The notes under the pieces: model-generated
The model's database searches: none
The model's input: only the letters and a program-made list of their open reading frames with translations
Told to the model about the DNA's origin: nothing
Translations under genes and position numbers: made by a program
Shown: positions 34,776 to 48,500 of the stretch, in pieces
Numbering within the stretch: the first letter of the stretch is position 1
Layout of the letters: each line of letters opens with the position of its first letter
NCBI RefSeq assembly: GCF_029227915.1
Contig: NC_079884.1
Coordinates: 23,746,001-23,810,000 of the forward strand
Direction: 5' to 3'
DNA from: Hydractinia symbiolongicarpus
Taxonomy: Eukaryota; Cnidaria; Hydrozoa; Anthoathecata; Hydractiniidae
DNA length: 64,000 bases

Positions 34776-34895
34776 CATGCCCGTTCGTCGAATATCAGAT
34801 TTATCCACTCTTGGTGAGGCAATATTCCTGCTGCACCTCGTAGAGTATTGCTCACCTCGATTGGATAAATCTTGATATTCAACGAACAGTCTTGC
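34776..34895. mobile_element. Palindromic element, ~120 bp
   Basis: The arms GCATGCCCGTTCGTCGAATA and the reverse complement of ..TTCAACGAACAGTCTTGC pair for about 50 bases, including GATTTATCCA and GGTGAG blocks, around a short centre. A foldback-type MITE; no coding capacity. Confidence 0.7.
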
Positions 34896-35089
34896 AAATC
34901 TGCCTAATAATTTCTCCCATCGGTATTTCATGCATCCTTGCCACCTGTTAACACGAAATAATGAAATTTACTTAACTAGGGGTTATCACTATGATTACAG
35001 GTGCAACTATAATAGCGTTTTCGATTATACCACCTCCCGGATTTTAAATGACTCACAGACTGACAAACAGGCAACGAGTATATTATAAT

Positions 35090-36340
35090 ATAGTGGGTGG
35101 CACGTGGCAAATCCACAAGGTTGGCTGTCCTTTAATTACCGCATTTTGTGTGTCTCGCTACTTGCGATACCATTTCGCGCAGAGATAGACAAAAGACGGC
35201 TATTAGTTTAGAGACTAGCCGGAGGAGAAGTAACTTAATGACCCTGCGTTGCCACGTTGAGCGCTTAATAGAGCACTTAATCACGCTGTCATACAACTGG
35301 TGCAGGTAGAACGTGTTGCACATCCGTACAGGCGCAATACCCTTTTCAAAAAACTTCATCGCAACTTCGGTTTAAATAAAAATACATAAAACTGTTCGCT
35401 GTTAACACAGCTAAACAAGCGGTGTTCCACAGGCGTATAGGCGTATTACCCTTTACAAAGAAGACTTTATTGCAACTTCGGTTTAAATAAAAACACACGA
35501 CACAGCCCTGTTACCTAGTCCAGCAAAAAAGTCACTCAACAATTTTATTTGGCGGAAAAAGTATTCGTGACAGTTATAATAAGACAGTTATGTATGCAAG
35601 AAAAACAAAGTCCGTACAAACCGGGTTATGTGGGAATGTTCCAAAAAAAGGTTTGCACAACTACTTCGAAGGACATACAGCTACTATTAAAAAGACTAGT
35701 CGTCAACCCGTAGAAAAATTCACGGGGTGGCTCTCTTTACGTTAAGGATGTTACCCTAAAATCTGCGTTTGTAAGCGAAATCGTAAAATTGGTTCATTGA
35801 AGATTTATATTTGGCTAGAAAACGTGACAACATATTTATTTTAACCTTTAAAAAACATATAAAAACAAATCTATAATATAATACCCGTATACGTCTGTCA
35901 CGCAAACTTTCTGTCACGCAAAATGATAGCTTAGCTACGCAGGTAGCGAGACGCACGCAATGTGGTATAAAAAGGACGGGCGAACCGGTGGATTTTGGTT
36001 ATTATTAAATAGATCAGTAGCCGCAGGTAAATCTACGGGTTCGCCCGTCCTTTATATATTACATTTCGTGTTTCCGTAACACGACTTTTTCCTCACACAC
36101 AAATAGACAGACGGAATACGGCTAATATTAAAGAAACTAATCAGCGGCCCGTGAATAAGTCGCCCGTTCTTTATTTACCGCATTTCGTATGTCCGTCTAC
36201 TTGTGGTACCATTTTGCGCTGTGACAGACAGACGAAAGCTATTATTATAGAAGCTAGCTGGAACACTTGGTGTCGAAACTCCGAGGTAAGTCTTCAATGA
36301 CAAACGCCAGGTTGAGCGCTTGTAGCGTGCAGGTAAAGGA
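35090..36340. repeat. Cluster of degenerate direct and inverted repeats
   Basis: A unit with CCTTTAATTACCGCATTTTG, GATACCATTTCGCGC, AGACAGACGAAAG and GTTGAGCGCTT appears at about 35130-35270 and again at 36160-36320. A partial copy runs from 36045 to 36130. Upstream, GGACGGGCGAACC (35977) and its reverse complement GGTTCGCCCGTCC (36038) flank about 60 bases. A shorter duplication ACCCTTT(T/A)(C/A)AAA with GCAACTTCGGTTTAAATAAA occurs at 35340-35380 and 35450-35490. It looks like a nested nest of one repeat family. Confidence 0.6.
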
Positions 36341-36367
36341 GTGAAACATCAAATTTATTTAACTTTA

Positions 36368-36663
36368 TCTTCCAAAAAAGTCGTGCAAGTTTTAATTTTT
36401 GTAATCAAGCGAATCCGCTAAACAATATTTCAATCCGCTCGAGTGAATTTGCTTAATAATGACTAAAAACGAGCGAATCCGCTCAATGATACTACGAAAT
36501 GAGCATATCCGCTTTATAATGACTAAAAACGAGCGAATTCGCTCAATAATGATACACTCGCTTTCATCATTTTCCCTCGTTTTGAAGCACTATTGAGTGG
36601 ATTCGCTTGTTTTAAAGCATTATTTATTACAAAAAATAAAACAGGAACAACTTTTTTGGCAGA
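36368..36663. mobile_element. MITE with TA target duplication, mariner-type ends
   Basis: The left end TCTTCCAAAAAAGTCGTGC and the reverse complement of the right end TCTGCCAAAAAAGTTGTTC match, and similarity continues over TTTTA-TTTTTTGTAAT. TA flanks both ends (36366-36367 and 36664-36665). The interior repeats a unit with GACTAAAAACGAGCGAAT and CGCTCAATAATGA three times. No transposase. The TA duplication points to the Tc1/mariner group; family is inferred. Confidence 0.75.
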
Positions 36664-39593
36664 TACATGCCACTATATAACTTACTAAGGTCAGCGCCAC
36701 AACTTTTGAAAAAGGCCAAAATAACACTGATCAGATTGTGTTTTATATTTCTTAGTCCGCATATTGGATCCCTAAAAATCGGTCTTTGTTATTGGCCTAC
36801 TACGCACAAAAAGACCCAAGTCAATAAAAATAGGGTTTTGCGGGGATTCTCCGAAATCAAACTGCGCGCAGACATTTTGAACATACAGAATACAGCTATT
36901 ATTAAAGACATTTCATTAATCACAAGATTTCATCATTCGTATCACAAGATATTTTGTATAAGCATTTCTAGTATCTTAACGTAAAAGTTAAAAAATTTGT
37001 CTAAATGTTTGCATTTCACATAAAGTATGAAAAAATTAAACATTTTTTTTTTGTCGTCCATGAGATTGTAATACCTTGAGTTGTTATTAAAAAGTGAATC
37101 GAGCAATGTTTTTCTATTGTATTTACCGTATCTTGACTGAAAGTGAAAAAAAAGATTTGAACATGTTGATGCAAATACTTTTATGTCCCTTTTAAATTTA
37201 CTTTTATATTTATTAAAATATCAAATTCCGTCCAACAGAAAATATTGTTTTAAAATAGGGAATTTTTTATTGTTGTTGTTGTCTAAACCGTACTAAAACG
37301 ACAAATTCCTAAATGTACGGCATCTGATTCAAAAACTAAATTCGAAAATAGTGGAAGGCGATGATTTTCTTTGGAAATTTGGTCATTATTTATTCAATCG
37401 GTTAAAAAGAAGTGGCTTTTTGTCTCTTAATTTGGATTCATTTAATTCCTCAATGTATATGGGGCCATACAATAATTACGTAACACCTGAGAGGTGGGGT
37501 GTGATCATTTTTGTTACAAACTGTTACAAAAATTTAGTGGTGGGTGCCCCCATCCACAACTAAATTTTTGGTATCAGAGTTCTTTTGGACAGAGCTCTTT
37601 TGTTATGTAACAGAGAATTTTTATGTATAATACAGATATTTTTAATTATTTTTAGTGCATGATCTACATCTTTAATTTGTTTACTGCCTTTGGACTTGCG
37701 CAAAAGTACCATAAATTTGATCTTGTATATTAAATAAATGGCCCTGTTTTTTTCAAGTTAGAGCATTAGTTTGCCTGATTATTTGTTACATTTTTTGTAC
37801 AAAGAATGAGAAATAATGCAGACATATCACAATAACAATAACTGTTTGTGATCTGTATTACATCTGTTTTGGTCTTTCTTCTACAGATTATCGTGAAGCA
37901 TTCCCTTTCTTAATGGTTTCCTTTCGACTCCGATGTTTGTTTGTTAACATTAGTGAAATAATTAGTTTATTATTGAAAAAGTTGATTGCACTGGTACGTT
38001 TCTGTGAGTCAGTGAATAAATACACTGCCTGGCGAATTTTAAATGGTTTTTTTCACGCAAAGTGCGCATGCACCGGTTTTTCCCTGTTGTAATCTGGAGC
38101 CGAAAAGAAACTTTTCCACGAAAGTCATAAATGTCCCGTCTTGAATATCATGCGTAACTAACAAAATTTGTTGACCGCAGTATGTTTTAGTTATAGCGTG
38201 CCCCCTCCCCCGTACGTAGTTACCTAAGGATATATATCCCGCGAGTGGTTTAATACCCCTTCCATGGTGCTACGCGACACAAGACCTCGGTGTTAAAAAT
38301 AGACTTGTGATATTTATTTTCGCCCGTTATGTTCATATAATTTAAAAAGAACACAGTTATTGTTTCATCGTTGAAAATATGTGTTAATACAATCTCAAAT
38401 ACTTTATGTTATTTAAAAAGACGGACTCAGAATTGAGTAAATAAAAAAAATTAAGAAGGAAAACGAAGGATTGTTGTATATATGTATTTACCTACATTCA
38501 CAAACAATATTCGGAATAGATATGAAAATATTAAAGTATTTGTGCTTTTTTATTTGTTTGCAAAAATAAGCGTAGTCATAACAAAAATATTTGTTGTGTT
38601 TTCATTCTACGAATGTCTTTATCACTAATTGTAAATGGTCGCTGATTTTTTAACTAAAATACCCAACTTTCATATCGTTATGTAAATATTAAAAACAAAC
38701 ATGGTTGCCTGTGTACATAGCAACAATCATTTCTGCTCTGTAAATTATTATTTCTGCTCTGTAAATTATCAACCAACTCATTATTCTACAAAAAGCTTAA
38801 CGTTACTATAGAAGCTTTGCTGATGCATAAAATGACGACCAGAATAAGATTCTATTCAGTTTTATTTCCTTTCAATAATTATAGCGTTTATGCGATAAAC
38901 TTTAAATAATGTTTTTGAACTTAGATGTTCATTCTAACTTTACTTTAAAAAACAGATCATATAAAAAATACATTAGTTTACGATGGGATATATAAGGTTT
39001 AAAAAGTTTGATTGTGAAATTGAGATCTTATGTTTTGACTGTTTTTATCTAAAGAATTGGATTGTGAATAATTACATTAAGGCATCTTTATAAAGAACAG
39101 CAAAGGGAAGAAAATTAAAAAGAAAATTGATATCTTTATAACAGTTGATAAATATGTTCTAAAGAAGAAAGAAGGTTGAAAAATAAGGAAGAAAAAGATT
39201 TTTACATGGAAATATTGAGTTGTGATACCTGATTATTAATTGTTCACGCATGGGTGCTGCTAAGGGATTAAATTGAATGAAGTAGAAGAAGTAACTTGTG
39301 CGTTGTTGAGCTAGCTGTGCTTTGCAAGATTTTTTGTGACTTGAAATAAAATACAATTATTGGTAACTCTATTGTCTAGTTGGATTATATTTCTTTCAAT
39401 GTTAAAGATAAATAAACCTTCATATTTTTGAAGTTTTTATCTCGTTTGCTTAACATATTTTGGGTCGTTTAAGTAAATTTATGTTGGGGTATCAAGACAA
39501 ACTGTACAGTCACGTTTGAATAATTATTCACTGAACTTTGTTTTTTTTCAATTTTTAGTGAATAAAATTTAAAAAAGAAAGTATTTGCAAAAA
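36664..39593. other. Intergenic region upstream of the guanylyl cyclase gene
   Basis: AT-rich. Near 37440-37560 a block with ATTACGTAACACC, GTTACAAACTGTTACAAAA and GGGTGCCCCC looks like a degraded repeat. A two-copy 21-bp tandem duplication lies at 38727-38770. The 5' UTR of the cyclase gene probably begins after the acceptor CAATTTTTAG at 39558. No promoter motif could be chosen. Confidence 0.5.
38727..38770 (+). repeat. Two-copy 21-bp tandem duplication
   Basis: ATTTCTGCTCTGTAAATTAT is repeated back to back almost exactly. Confidence 0.8.
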
Positions 39594-42500
39594 ATGTTTA
39601 TATACACTCTGCTTTCCATGCTGTTCTGCAGAATAATCAGCACACAATGCGAGAATTACACTATATCACTTTTATATCCTTTCACAGACCATTTTTCGTT
39701 AGGGTTCATACATTATGCCAGCTCATTTGTGATGGCCGTCGAATATGCGAACAATCATTCATATGAGAACAATAATAATATTACATTGTTGTATACGATA
39801 GACGATACAAATAACAATGGTCCACCTAATAGACCTCGGAGTGTAAGAGAGCTAGAAAGTTTAAGGATAATAACAAGAAGGTCTTTAGAAAACTACGACG
39901 CTTTTGTTGGTCCTGGTTTAAAAACATGTGGGTATCAAGGTAGACTTGCTGTGGCGTATAATAAACCGCTTATTGGTTACGTAAGTGAATATAATATTTT
40001 ATATCGAGTCAAAATGAATCTTTGCCCGATTAAAAAGTGTTTTTTATATAGAATTTTATTTGTTTCAAAAACGTTTATTATCTGCCCTAACGAAAAAGTG
40101 TTGTCATAAACATGTGAAGTTTCAATGATTATGCCTAGATTAGGAGACATTGCTTATGAACTGCAAAACACTACAGTGTGTACCAAGTTATGCTTAACAT
40201 TGAATTTATCAAGAAAAAAGAAGTGTTTGACATCCCTATAATAAAACACCCTTATTTTGTCCGATGGCCAGAAAACATATTAAACCGCAGCACAAAATGT
40301 CAGTTTTACATCATTTTTTGGCATGTAACGCACAATATTACGCAATGTAAAAAAAAAACTTAACTTGTACATGAAGAGCATATAAAATGTCAGTACCTCT
40401 AATTATTGTTCATTTCAAGATATGATGAAGTGAAAGGAACAATCTCATCAAATAACTTCCTATTGTAGATGGCCTTTAGGTAACTTTGAGGTGGGCTTAT
40501 AAATCGGTATTAAAGTTTGTAAGGTAGTGCCCCCTCCCGGATACCTGACTAATTATTGGATCAAAGAAAAATTGAAAATAAAAATGGACTAAAAATTGTT
40601 TTAAAAATATCTTTAAAAATAACCACACTAATGTCTCTGAAGTCGTAGTCGTAACTAGAAATTTTTTGTCCCAATTGTAACCCGATGGATTAACAAATAT
40701 TTTTGCTAAGTTTTGTGTCTACGCAATCCTTAATCAATTTTGAGGAAGGTGAAAATGAAAAACAGGTAAATCCAAAAAGATCTTTATTTTTATGATGTCT
40801 ATATAATAGACAAAAAAGAAAAATAAAGAAAAGCTAAAGAAAAGAAAAGGTATAAAAATAAAACAAAGAAGAGAAGAGATTAAAAAAATTTGTATAAACT
40901 GCTTAATGAAGGGGAACAATTTATTTTATTTCATTTAGATATGTAATGAAGCCAGTTTATCAGATAAACAAATTTTCCCAACCTTTGCTAGAACGGCTTC
41001 ACCTGACTCTTATGTGTATTTGCCACTAATAGCAGTTTTGGAAAAATACAATTGGAAAAGACTAGCTGTTATCAGTGGAAACGAAGACAGTTCACCTCGA
41101 ACAAATGTTACACGAAAGAAACTAGTCAGTGATTTGAAAAGGAGAGGATATACGGTTTCCTTTAATGAACCATTTAGCAAAAATGTATCTACAAATAACA
41201 ATGATAACTTCTTTAGGAGATTGAAACAGTCTGCTCGCAGTAAGTATATGGGATTTAAAGGAAAAAAAATCAATGTTCTCTTTACTGCAAATGTATGACC
41301 ATTCACAACGAGTAAAGTTTTTACCATACTTGTACAGATCGTTTTTAATGCTTTTATACAAATCGTTTTGAACTTCTGCAGTCTTTATTAATGTCTCCCA
41401 TAAAAACGACAGATTGAGAAACAAAATTTTATCAAATTTTTTCTTCGCAAAATTCGCGAAATATTAAGACTTGCCAACTTCGTGAATATAAGTTCTCGCC
41501 AAAATTATTTCTCTTAAGGTACTTGAAATAAATTTCTCTTTCTTTAGTTGTTGTCTTCTTAAACGATAATTTTGCTGAAAACTACTTCGTCTTTGAGGCT
41601 TACGTCCATAATATGTCTAATGGCGATTACGTTTTTCTTCTTGTCGACACGACATCAATTGTAACCTTCGATCCTAATTCAACAGTACAAGTCGATGACA
41701 ACATACCAGCATATTGGGGAAATATCGTCAACCAGATCTTAACACATTACCGTCTAACTCCAACGTGGAAGTTGGTTGGAGTAATTGAAACCATAAAACG
41801 CTCATTTTGGATTGCATCATGGGTTACTGACCAAAAAAGATACCATTTATTTGAACGTGAAGTGTCAGAGAGAAAAAAAGAGTTGTTTAATTGCACGGAT
41901 GGTATATTAAGTCCATGTGTGGGCTCGCATGTAAGTTTTACGGAAGGTTATTAGGGCCATGTCTACACATTTTATTAATCAATGTTGTATCTTGAGATCG
42001 AAGTTTCCATCTCGAGATCAAAGAACACCTTTCGATCTCCTATATCAAACCTTCCATTTCAGAACAAAGCTTTTCTTTAATCTCGAGATCAAAAGTTCCC
42101 TCTTAAGATCAAAGTTTCCATGTAGAGATTGAAGCTTTGATCTGGAGATCAAAGGAAGCTTCGATCTTGAAATGGAAGGTTTGATATGCGAGATCGAAAG
42201 GTGTTCTTCGATCTTGAGAAAGAAGCTGCGATTTTGAGATACAACATTGACCATTAAATTTCGTAGACATGCCCCTAATAAGCTTCCGTAAAGTTGTGTA
42301 TAATAAATTCTATTCTTTACACTAGAATATGTGTTTATAATCGGAGCCAATGATATAGCGGCAACTTTATTCGCAAATATAAATAAGTGAGATCCAGAAA
42401 GAATAAATAAAAAATCTCGATTTCCCGATTTTTCATTTGCGACACAAGTCAAAGCATTTTCCTCGAATTCCAAAAAAAATCTTTTAAATATACAAGAGCA

Positions 42501-45500
42501 GTACAATTTATTAGTTTGAGTTCTTGGGCTTTTTTCTTATTTATTTAATTTGTTTTATTGTTCGATCGATTTTTTCTTTTGTGACACCACAGTTATTACT
42601 GTGGAAAGTTTATCATTTCTTAAACATGATAGTTTAGTAGGCTACGTTTCGGGAGATCCTTCTCCCATCATCGGGCAAAGTAAAGTGATGTTGAGCATGT
42701 ATTTATATAATTGCAGAGGATCGAAATTCATAAAAAATTAACCAATCAGAAACGAGCTGATAATTACAGTTAATTACGGTAATTAACATTTTCGGACCTA
42801 GATGTAGGTAACTACTTCTTCTGTAGGGCTGGTAACCAAATCTCAGGAAGTTGATACGAGATGCTGTTTATGTGTTTGTTACGTGCTACACTGTTGTAGT
42901 TTCTTTAATCTTCCTGGCCGCTGTTCTGGATTCTCTGTCAATGATTTTCTTCTCATCCCAATTAAACTGATGACTTCTGCTCCAGCTGTGGTTCGTTTTT
43001 CTTTGCATATCCGTTTCTCACTGCGCGCATATGTTCTTATACTCGTTGCTTAAACTTTCTTTTTTTTTTCGCCTGTGTACACTGCATCACAATCTTTACA
43101 CGGAATTTCGTAAACAACATTGCTTTGTTCTTCTAGATTTATTTTGTCTTTTGGTTTAGACAAAGTGCTTCTTAGGGTGTATTTAGAGTTAAGAATGCAT
43201 TTGATCTTGTGTTCCCTTAAAACTCGACGAAGGATCTTGCTAGTACCTGGTACAAAGGGTAGGAAAAGGGAATATATATTACATATATATATACCGATAT
43301 ATATACCGAATAGCATTTTGTAAACATATACGTTATTTACGTCATAAAAGAAAATGTGCACAATAACAAAAGAAAAAACTATCCGATACGAGACGTATCC
43401 CTATTTAAAGCGGCCCCCAAAAGCTGTCCGATACATTAATTGATTCGCTCACAATTCGTCCCAATAGACTTTTTGAATGTTTGCATTTTCCGCTGTAAGC
43501 CCTTTTGGCTCTAAGAACTGCGTGTAGTAAGCAGAAAGGTGCAGGAGTTTGCTAAAGAAATGTCTTTTTCTTTCCATTTTTTCCTACAAAAACACTCTTG
43601 AGGCTTTAAATTATTACTTAGTGTAGAGGAATATCTTCTGATTATAAGATAATCATATAAAAACGCAATTCTTTCGTACGGAAAACAGTCTAAGAAGGAC
43701 CGCACTTCGCATACCGCCCGCATCTTGCTAAGGCTTATAGGACTTACCACGAAAATTATAAACATTTAAAAAGGTCTATAGAAACCTACCCGTTGCGTAT
43801 GGATTCAGCGCAAAACCAATCCGATACAATGGAAAAATGTACCTGTTTTCTTTTTTTGCAATATAAAGCGCATAATCAACAAGTAAACATGTGCTGGATA
43901 AAATAATAATTAGATAACAACAAAAAGATTACTCTCACATATTAAAATAACTTGCATTTACAAATTTTTCAGTTACCAAACGAGGCTGCCTACCTCTACA
44001 ACGCTGTTGTAGTTTACTACAAATCTTTGTTGGAAACCAAACTGAAAAATGAAAACACAAGAGATGGTAAAGTTGTAATGAATAATGCAAAAGGAATATC
44101 ATTTCAAAGTACGATCTATCCACTTCTTATTGCTTCTGTTTTTAATAATGCTTTAATTCTAAATTTTCAATGTCAGAAGTAACTATATTTATATAAAACA
44201 GACACAAAGCTTAAAAATCCCAGTTAAGTCCCATATTCAATCTATGTACACGCGAGATTTTATGTTTTAAGTAGATACACGTGAATTTTCTTATTGCGCT
44301 AAATCCTTATGTTTTTAAAAGTCATTGATTTGATGAAGTAATTCTTCCAAACTAAACTCGTGGTGACTTCTGTTTGTCTTTTAGGTGTTACTGGATTTGA
44401 TGTGCAAATCAATGACCAACTGGACGCCATGTTTAATATGACAATGTTGTCATTGCAGGAAGTGGAAACACCATTGTCACCTGCTGGGAAGATAATGGGT
44501 ACTATTAGTTGTATAACATGAGCCAGGAGATTCATAGAAAATAAATAGGGATGAATAAATTGAAGTTAATGAAACTAAAAATTTGTTCCCTTCTTTTTCA
44601 TCTTACCTCTTAAAAAAAAAAATCTGTATTGTTTAGAATGGATGCCTTTTGGCTCGTTTATGTCAACTCCAACAAAAGATGACAAATACGCGCACGTGTT
44701 AAAAACAACAGCCAAAGTAACCAATTGGGATAACTTTCCCCCTCCTGATACTCCGAAATGTGGCTTTCAAGGAGAACTGTGTATTAAGCCGACACCAAAG
44801 CCAGACACACAGAACTGTAAGACTAAAAAAATTGTTTTTATGTGTATTGTTATAAGATAAGAAGCAATTAACTTTCCACCAGATAAAGTAGTTCTTCGGC
44901 AATATGATTAACTATGATGTTGGCAGATTGTATCATTTTTACACGAAAACCTGAATTAAAAAGTTGGAGGTCTGCTTTTTAAGCAAGCGACTAGAGATTT
45001 TCGGAAAAAAACTTAACGTTATCCAAGAGTTTTTGCCGACAGTCTGTTTTCATTAAAACCAATTCTATCTACCTGCTATTTCCTCTTTGACGGAAATTGG
45101 AAGTTTGATAAAAAATAATTTAATTTCCTTTAATATAGACCAACATTTTGATATAAAAAGGTTGAGTGGTCACATGTTATGGCTAAATGAATGTATATCG
45201 ATGTTTTCACTATCCCTTAAAGTACAAAAAAAAACATCAATTTATGTTCATCATCTACCGCCTGTTAGTGTTGTTTATAACCTCTAAAAAACTTATGGAG
45301 TGAGCCCAGGTTTTGGAAGACCTCAAGGAGCACTCTTAATAAAGTTTATTACTTTATTTTATTTACTTATTGGAAATATTTATTAAGAATAAACCCTTCA
45401 GTGTCTATCAGGGCGGATCTTTCGGAGGAGTCTAGTGCATTTGAAGTTCCCATTGGAGCTAAGAAAGTCGCTGAACGCAAAGCAAAAACGGTCGATTCAC

Positions 45501-48500
45501 ACTTTCATAGTTTTTGGTATGAACCTGGCCGGAAATAGAATCCCATAATGCACCAGTGTGGAACGTATAGGACTTATAATGCATTTGTTGCCGCTAAATT
45601 GATTTTGATTTTAAGGTATTAAATTTAACAGCTACTCTCACTTTGTAAAAGTAGATGTGAGATCTTCTAAAACGTTCGCTATAATTCACAACAATGTGTT
45701 TTCATTGCAAATCAATTTATTCGGCTAATTCGATCAATTTATTCAGTATATCCAAATGAAGATTTGAGCAGGTGTCTTGAAGGCATTATAAATCATTAGA
45801 AATGCTTAACAATGTATAAAAACTTTGACTAACAAAAAGTAAACTTTTGAAAGGGAGTAGAGGAGAGTGTTGGTCATTTTAACTCGCAATATAACAGATT
45901 TTTCGCTTTGTTTTAAAGATGAGGCAGCTATCATCGCAGGTTGCATTATTGGTCTGTTGTTAGTTGGTGCTATGTATGGAGGGATATATATTTACAGGTA
46001 CGCTATGTTTACATCTCCTACCGCATGAAATCAGATTAATAATATTTTTACAAAAACTAAAAATAGCGCAAAAAATCATTATGTTATTGAAGCGCGATTG
46101 CTAATTTTAATTTAGACAACGGTTAATTCTTGCTAATATGAGTTGGAAAATTGATGGCAATGAAATAATGATGGCACCTTCAGCTATTAATAGTTCGAGA
46201 TTATCTATAAACACTATAGTGAAGAATGAGGAGGTGAAGATATTTCTCTTTTTGTGCCACTTAAGCAAAATATCACTCCTGTTTCCCCTGCATACCCTTT
46301 ATTCCTAAAACATTAATTGGTCTGAGTTGTTATTTACAGTTCTATATGCTAGCGTTTTTGTCAGGTTACAAAGGTGGGAAATCCATCAGTAGCAGAGGGA
46401 AAGCTGCCATCTAGATAAGACTTAGATTTTCTTCTTTTTCAGGATGATGGATTTGGTACGCAGATATTCACCAAAATAGCCTACTACAAGGTACCAACTA
46501 ATTTTTATATAGTTTGAACAACGAGTCAGTGAAATTCGACTAGCATTTTTTCTTGCAGCTCTTATGTTACCCGTTATTACGATTAATGATAACGTGGGGA
46601 ACAAAAGCTTTTCTAGAAACATTCTGTCCAGGCAGTTGTAGTAATTGGTACTAAAATGAAAGAAAACGTTGAAAGTATTAGATATTAACCATAATCCTAT
46701 GCCGATGAAAAGGAAGCAATTCCTTTGTTGAAAAAATTGCCTTCGTGGCAGCATTTAAAGTAAAAATGAATATTCTATTATTTTATTTCTGCCTGTATAC
46801 ATTTCTGCTCTACTGCAATATATAGAGCATTGTAGCTTAAGAAAGTTTACACATTTTATAATTATTTTTTTTGTTTAGTCGCAATTGGTTTCTGTTAAGA
46901 CGTTAACTAACGTTCGAATTGTGTTGACTCGAACCGTGCTAACCGAATTACGAGACGTAAGTTTAAAGTTCTTAAACCGCTGAAGAAAAAAATACAAGCT
47001 TACTACTACAAGCATTAATTCTACATGATGTTATGTCTTGCAGATGCTTGATTTGAGTCACGAGAATGTCAATCCTTTTCTTGGTATGGCTCTTCAATCA
47101 AACCAATGTCTAGTCATCTTTCAGTACTGTCCGAAGGGAAGCTTGCAGGTATTTCTTCCTTGACATGATACTTAATATTTTCAGGATTTTTTGGCACAGA
47201 TGATTTAAAGAGAAATGTCACAATGCTTACTACATCATGGAAAAACCTTGTTTCCCTTTTTTCAAATCTTTATTCTTTTTTCATCAATGTATGCATCAGA
47301 AGTAAAGATCATTATTTATTACTTTCACTTTCACCTAAACCACCATCCCTGCTCTCCTACCTAGTCTCTTGTTCCCGTGTTGCATAATTCTCAGAAGACC
47401 GACTTACTTATTTCAGGATGTTTTAGCAAATGATGACATAAAGTTAGACAACATGTTTCTGACATCATTTGTTCGTGACATTGTAAAGGTAATGTGCTTC
47501 TGCGATTTTTGTATTCTCCTAGCTATCTTTGTGGCGACATACTGCTAAACCAAAGTACTTACGTTGCAGGGAATGCAGTATCTGCACAGTTCTCCATTGA
47601 AATCATTTGGTAGATTGAAATCTTCCAACTGCATCGTCGATAGTAGGTGGTTGATAAAAATTACAGATTTTGGAACATCATTCTTGAGAACTGGTTTAAA
47701 CCCATTGCAAGAGTGCGACGTCAATTCCTTCTATTCTAGTAAGTGTACCAAGCTAATTTTCTTTCAAAAATAAAATGAAAAGATATAAATTAAGCATTTC
47801 CTATGTGCCGAATATTAATTTCCGTCATCAAGAAAATTGATAAAATTCCAGCAACAAGGTTACAAATAGCTATTTGCACAATCGCTGTCGTTACAGGTCT
47901 TCTTTGGACGGCGCCGGAGCTTCTTCGCATGAACAATCCTCCATCTATTGGAACACAGAAGGGAGATGTTTATAGTTTTGGTATCATCTTACAAGAAATA
48001 ATAACCAGGAGTGAACCTTATTCAATGCATGAGTTGGAAGCAGTAGGTAAAACGTAATTTTGGCTTAATTATTGAGGCTCTTTAATTTTACAAAAACATG
48101 TATCCAATTTTCGCTGAAATCAGGTAAATTTAAAACGAAGTTTTAACCTTTCATTTTTGCCTAATATAATTTAGACATAATTTAAGTTCCATAAACATGA
48201 TCTATAACTTTAACGCAAAGATGCAAGCAAATTCTTAGCACAATTCAAAAAAATCTCAAAAAAATCTCATTAACTATTTCTTGCAGACGTAATCAGTTTT
48301 TAAAAACATTTTCAATTTAATAGGGTTTTGTATGTAGATTTCAGTGTGGTTTCGACTGATTGTCCTTAAAAGGCACTCTGATAGTCTGGTCCAAAGCAAA
48401 TTATATTACAGGCCAGGCTTTATAATGTTAATAGCTGTCTTTAGATATCATTCAGACATTAAAAGAAAGGTCAAACCCGCCATTTAGGCCTTCAGTGCAA

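Larger units (their letters stand above)
39594..44816 (+). other. Cyclase exons 1-6: ligand-binding ectodomain
   Basis: Signal peptide ([19 protein letters not shown]) followed by the ANF-receptor fold: [36 protein letters not shown] and [11 protein letters not shown] are strongly family-like, and the membrane-proximal DTPKCGF..ELC matches the juxtamembrane cysteine pair. N-glycosylation sequons are frequent (NYT, NIT, NVT, NVS, NMS, NST, NCT, NMT). Peptide identity cannot be told from sequence. Confidence 0.9.

Noticed and set aside
37440-37570. Element with ATTACGTAACACC and GTTACAAACTGTTACAAAA
   Set aside because: Looks like a degraded repeat, but the ends and type could not be defined, so it is mentioned only in the regional entry.
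42045-42506. 153-codon minus-strand frame in cyclase intron 3
   Set aside because: It runs through one arm of the foldback; repeated Ile-Ser-Arg-Ser-Lys units are an artefact of the GAGATC repeats.
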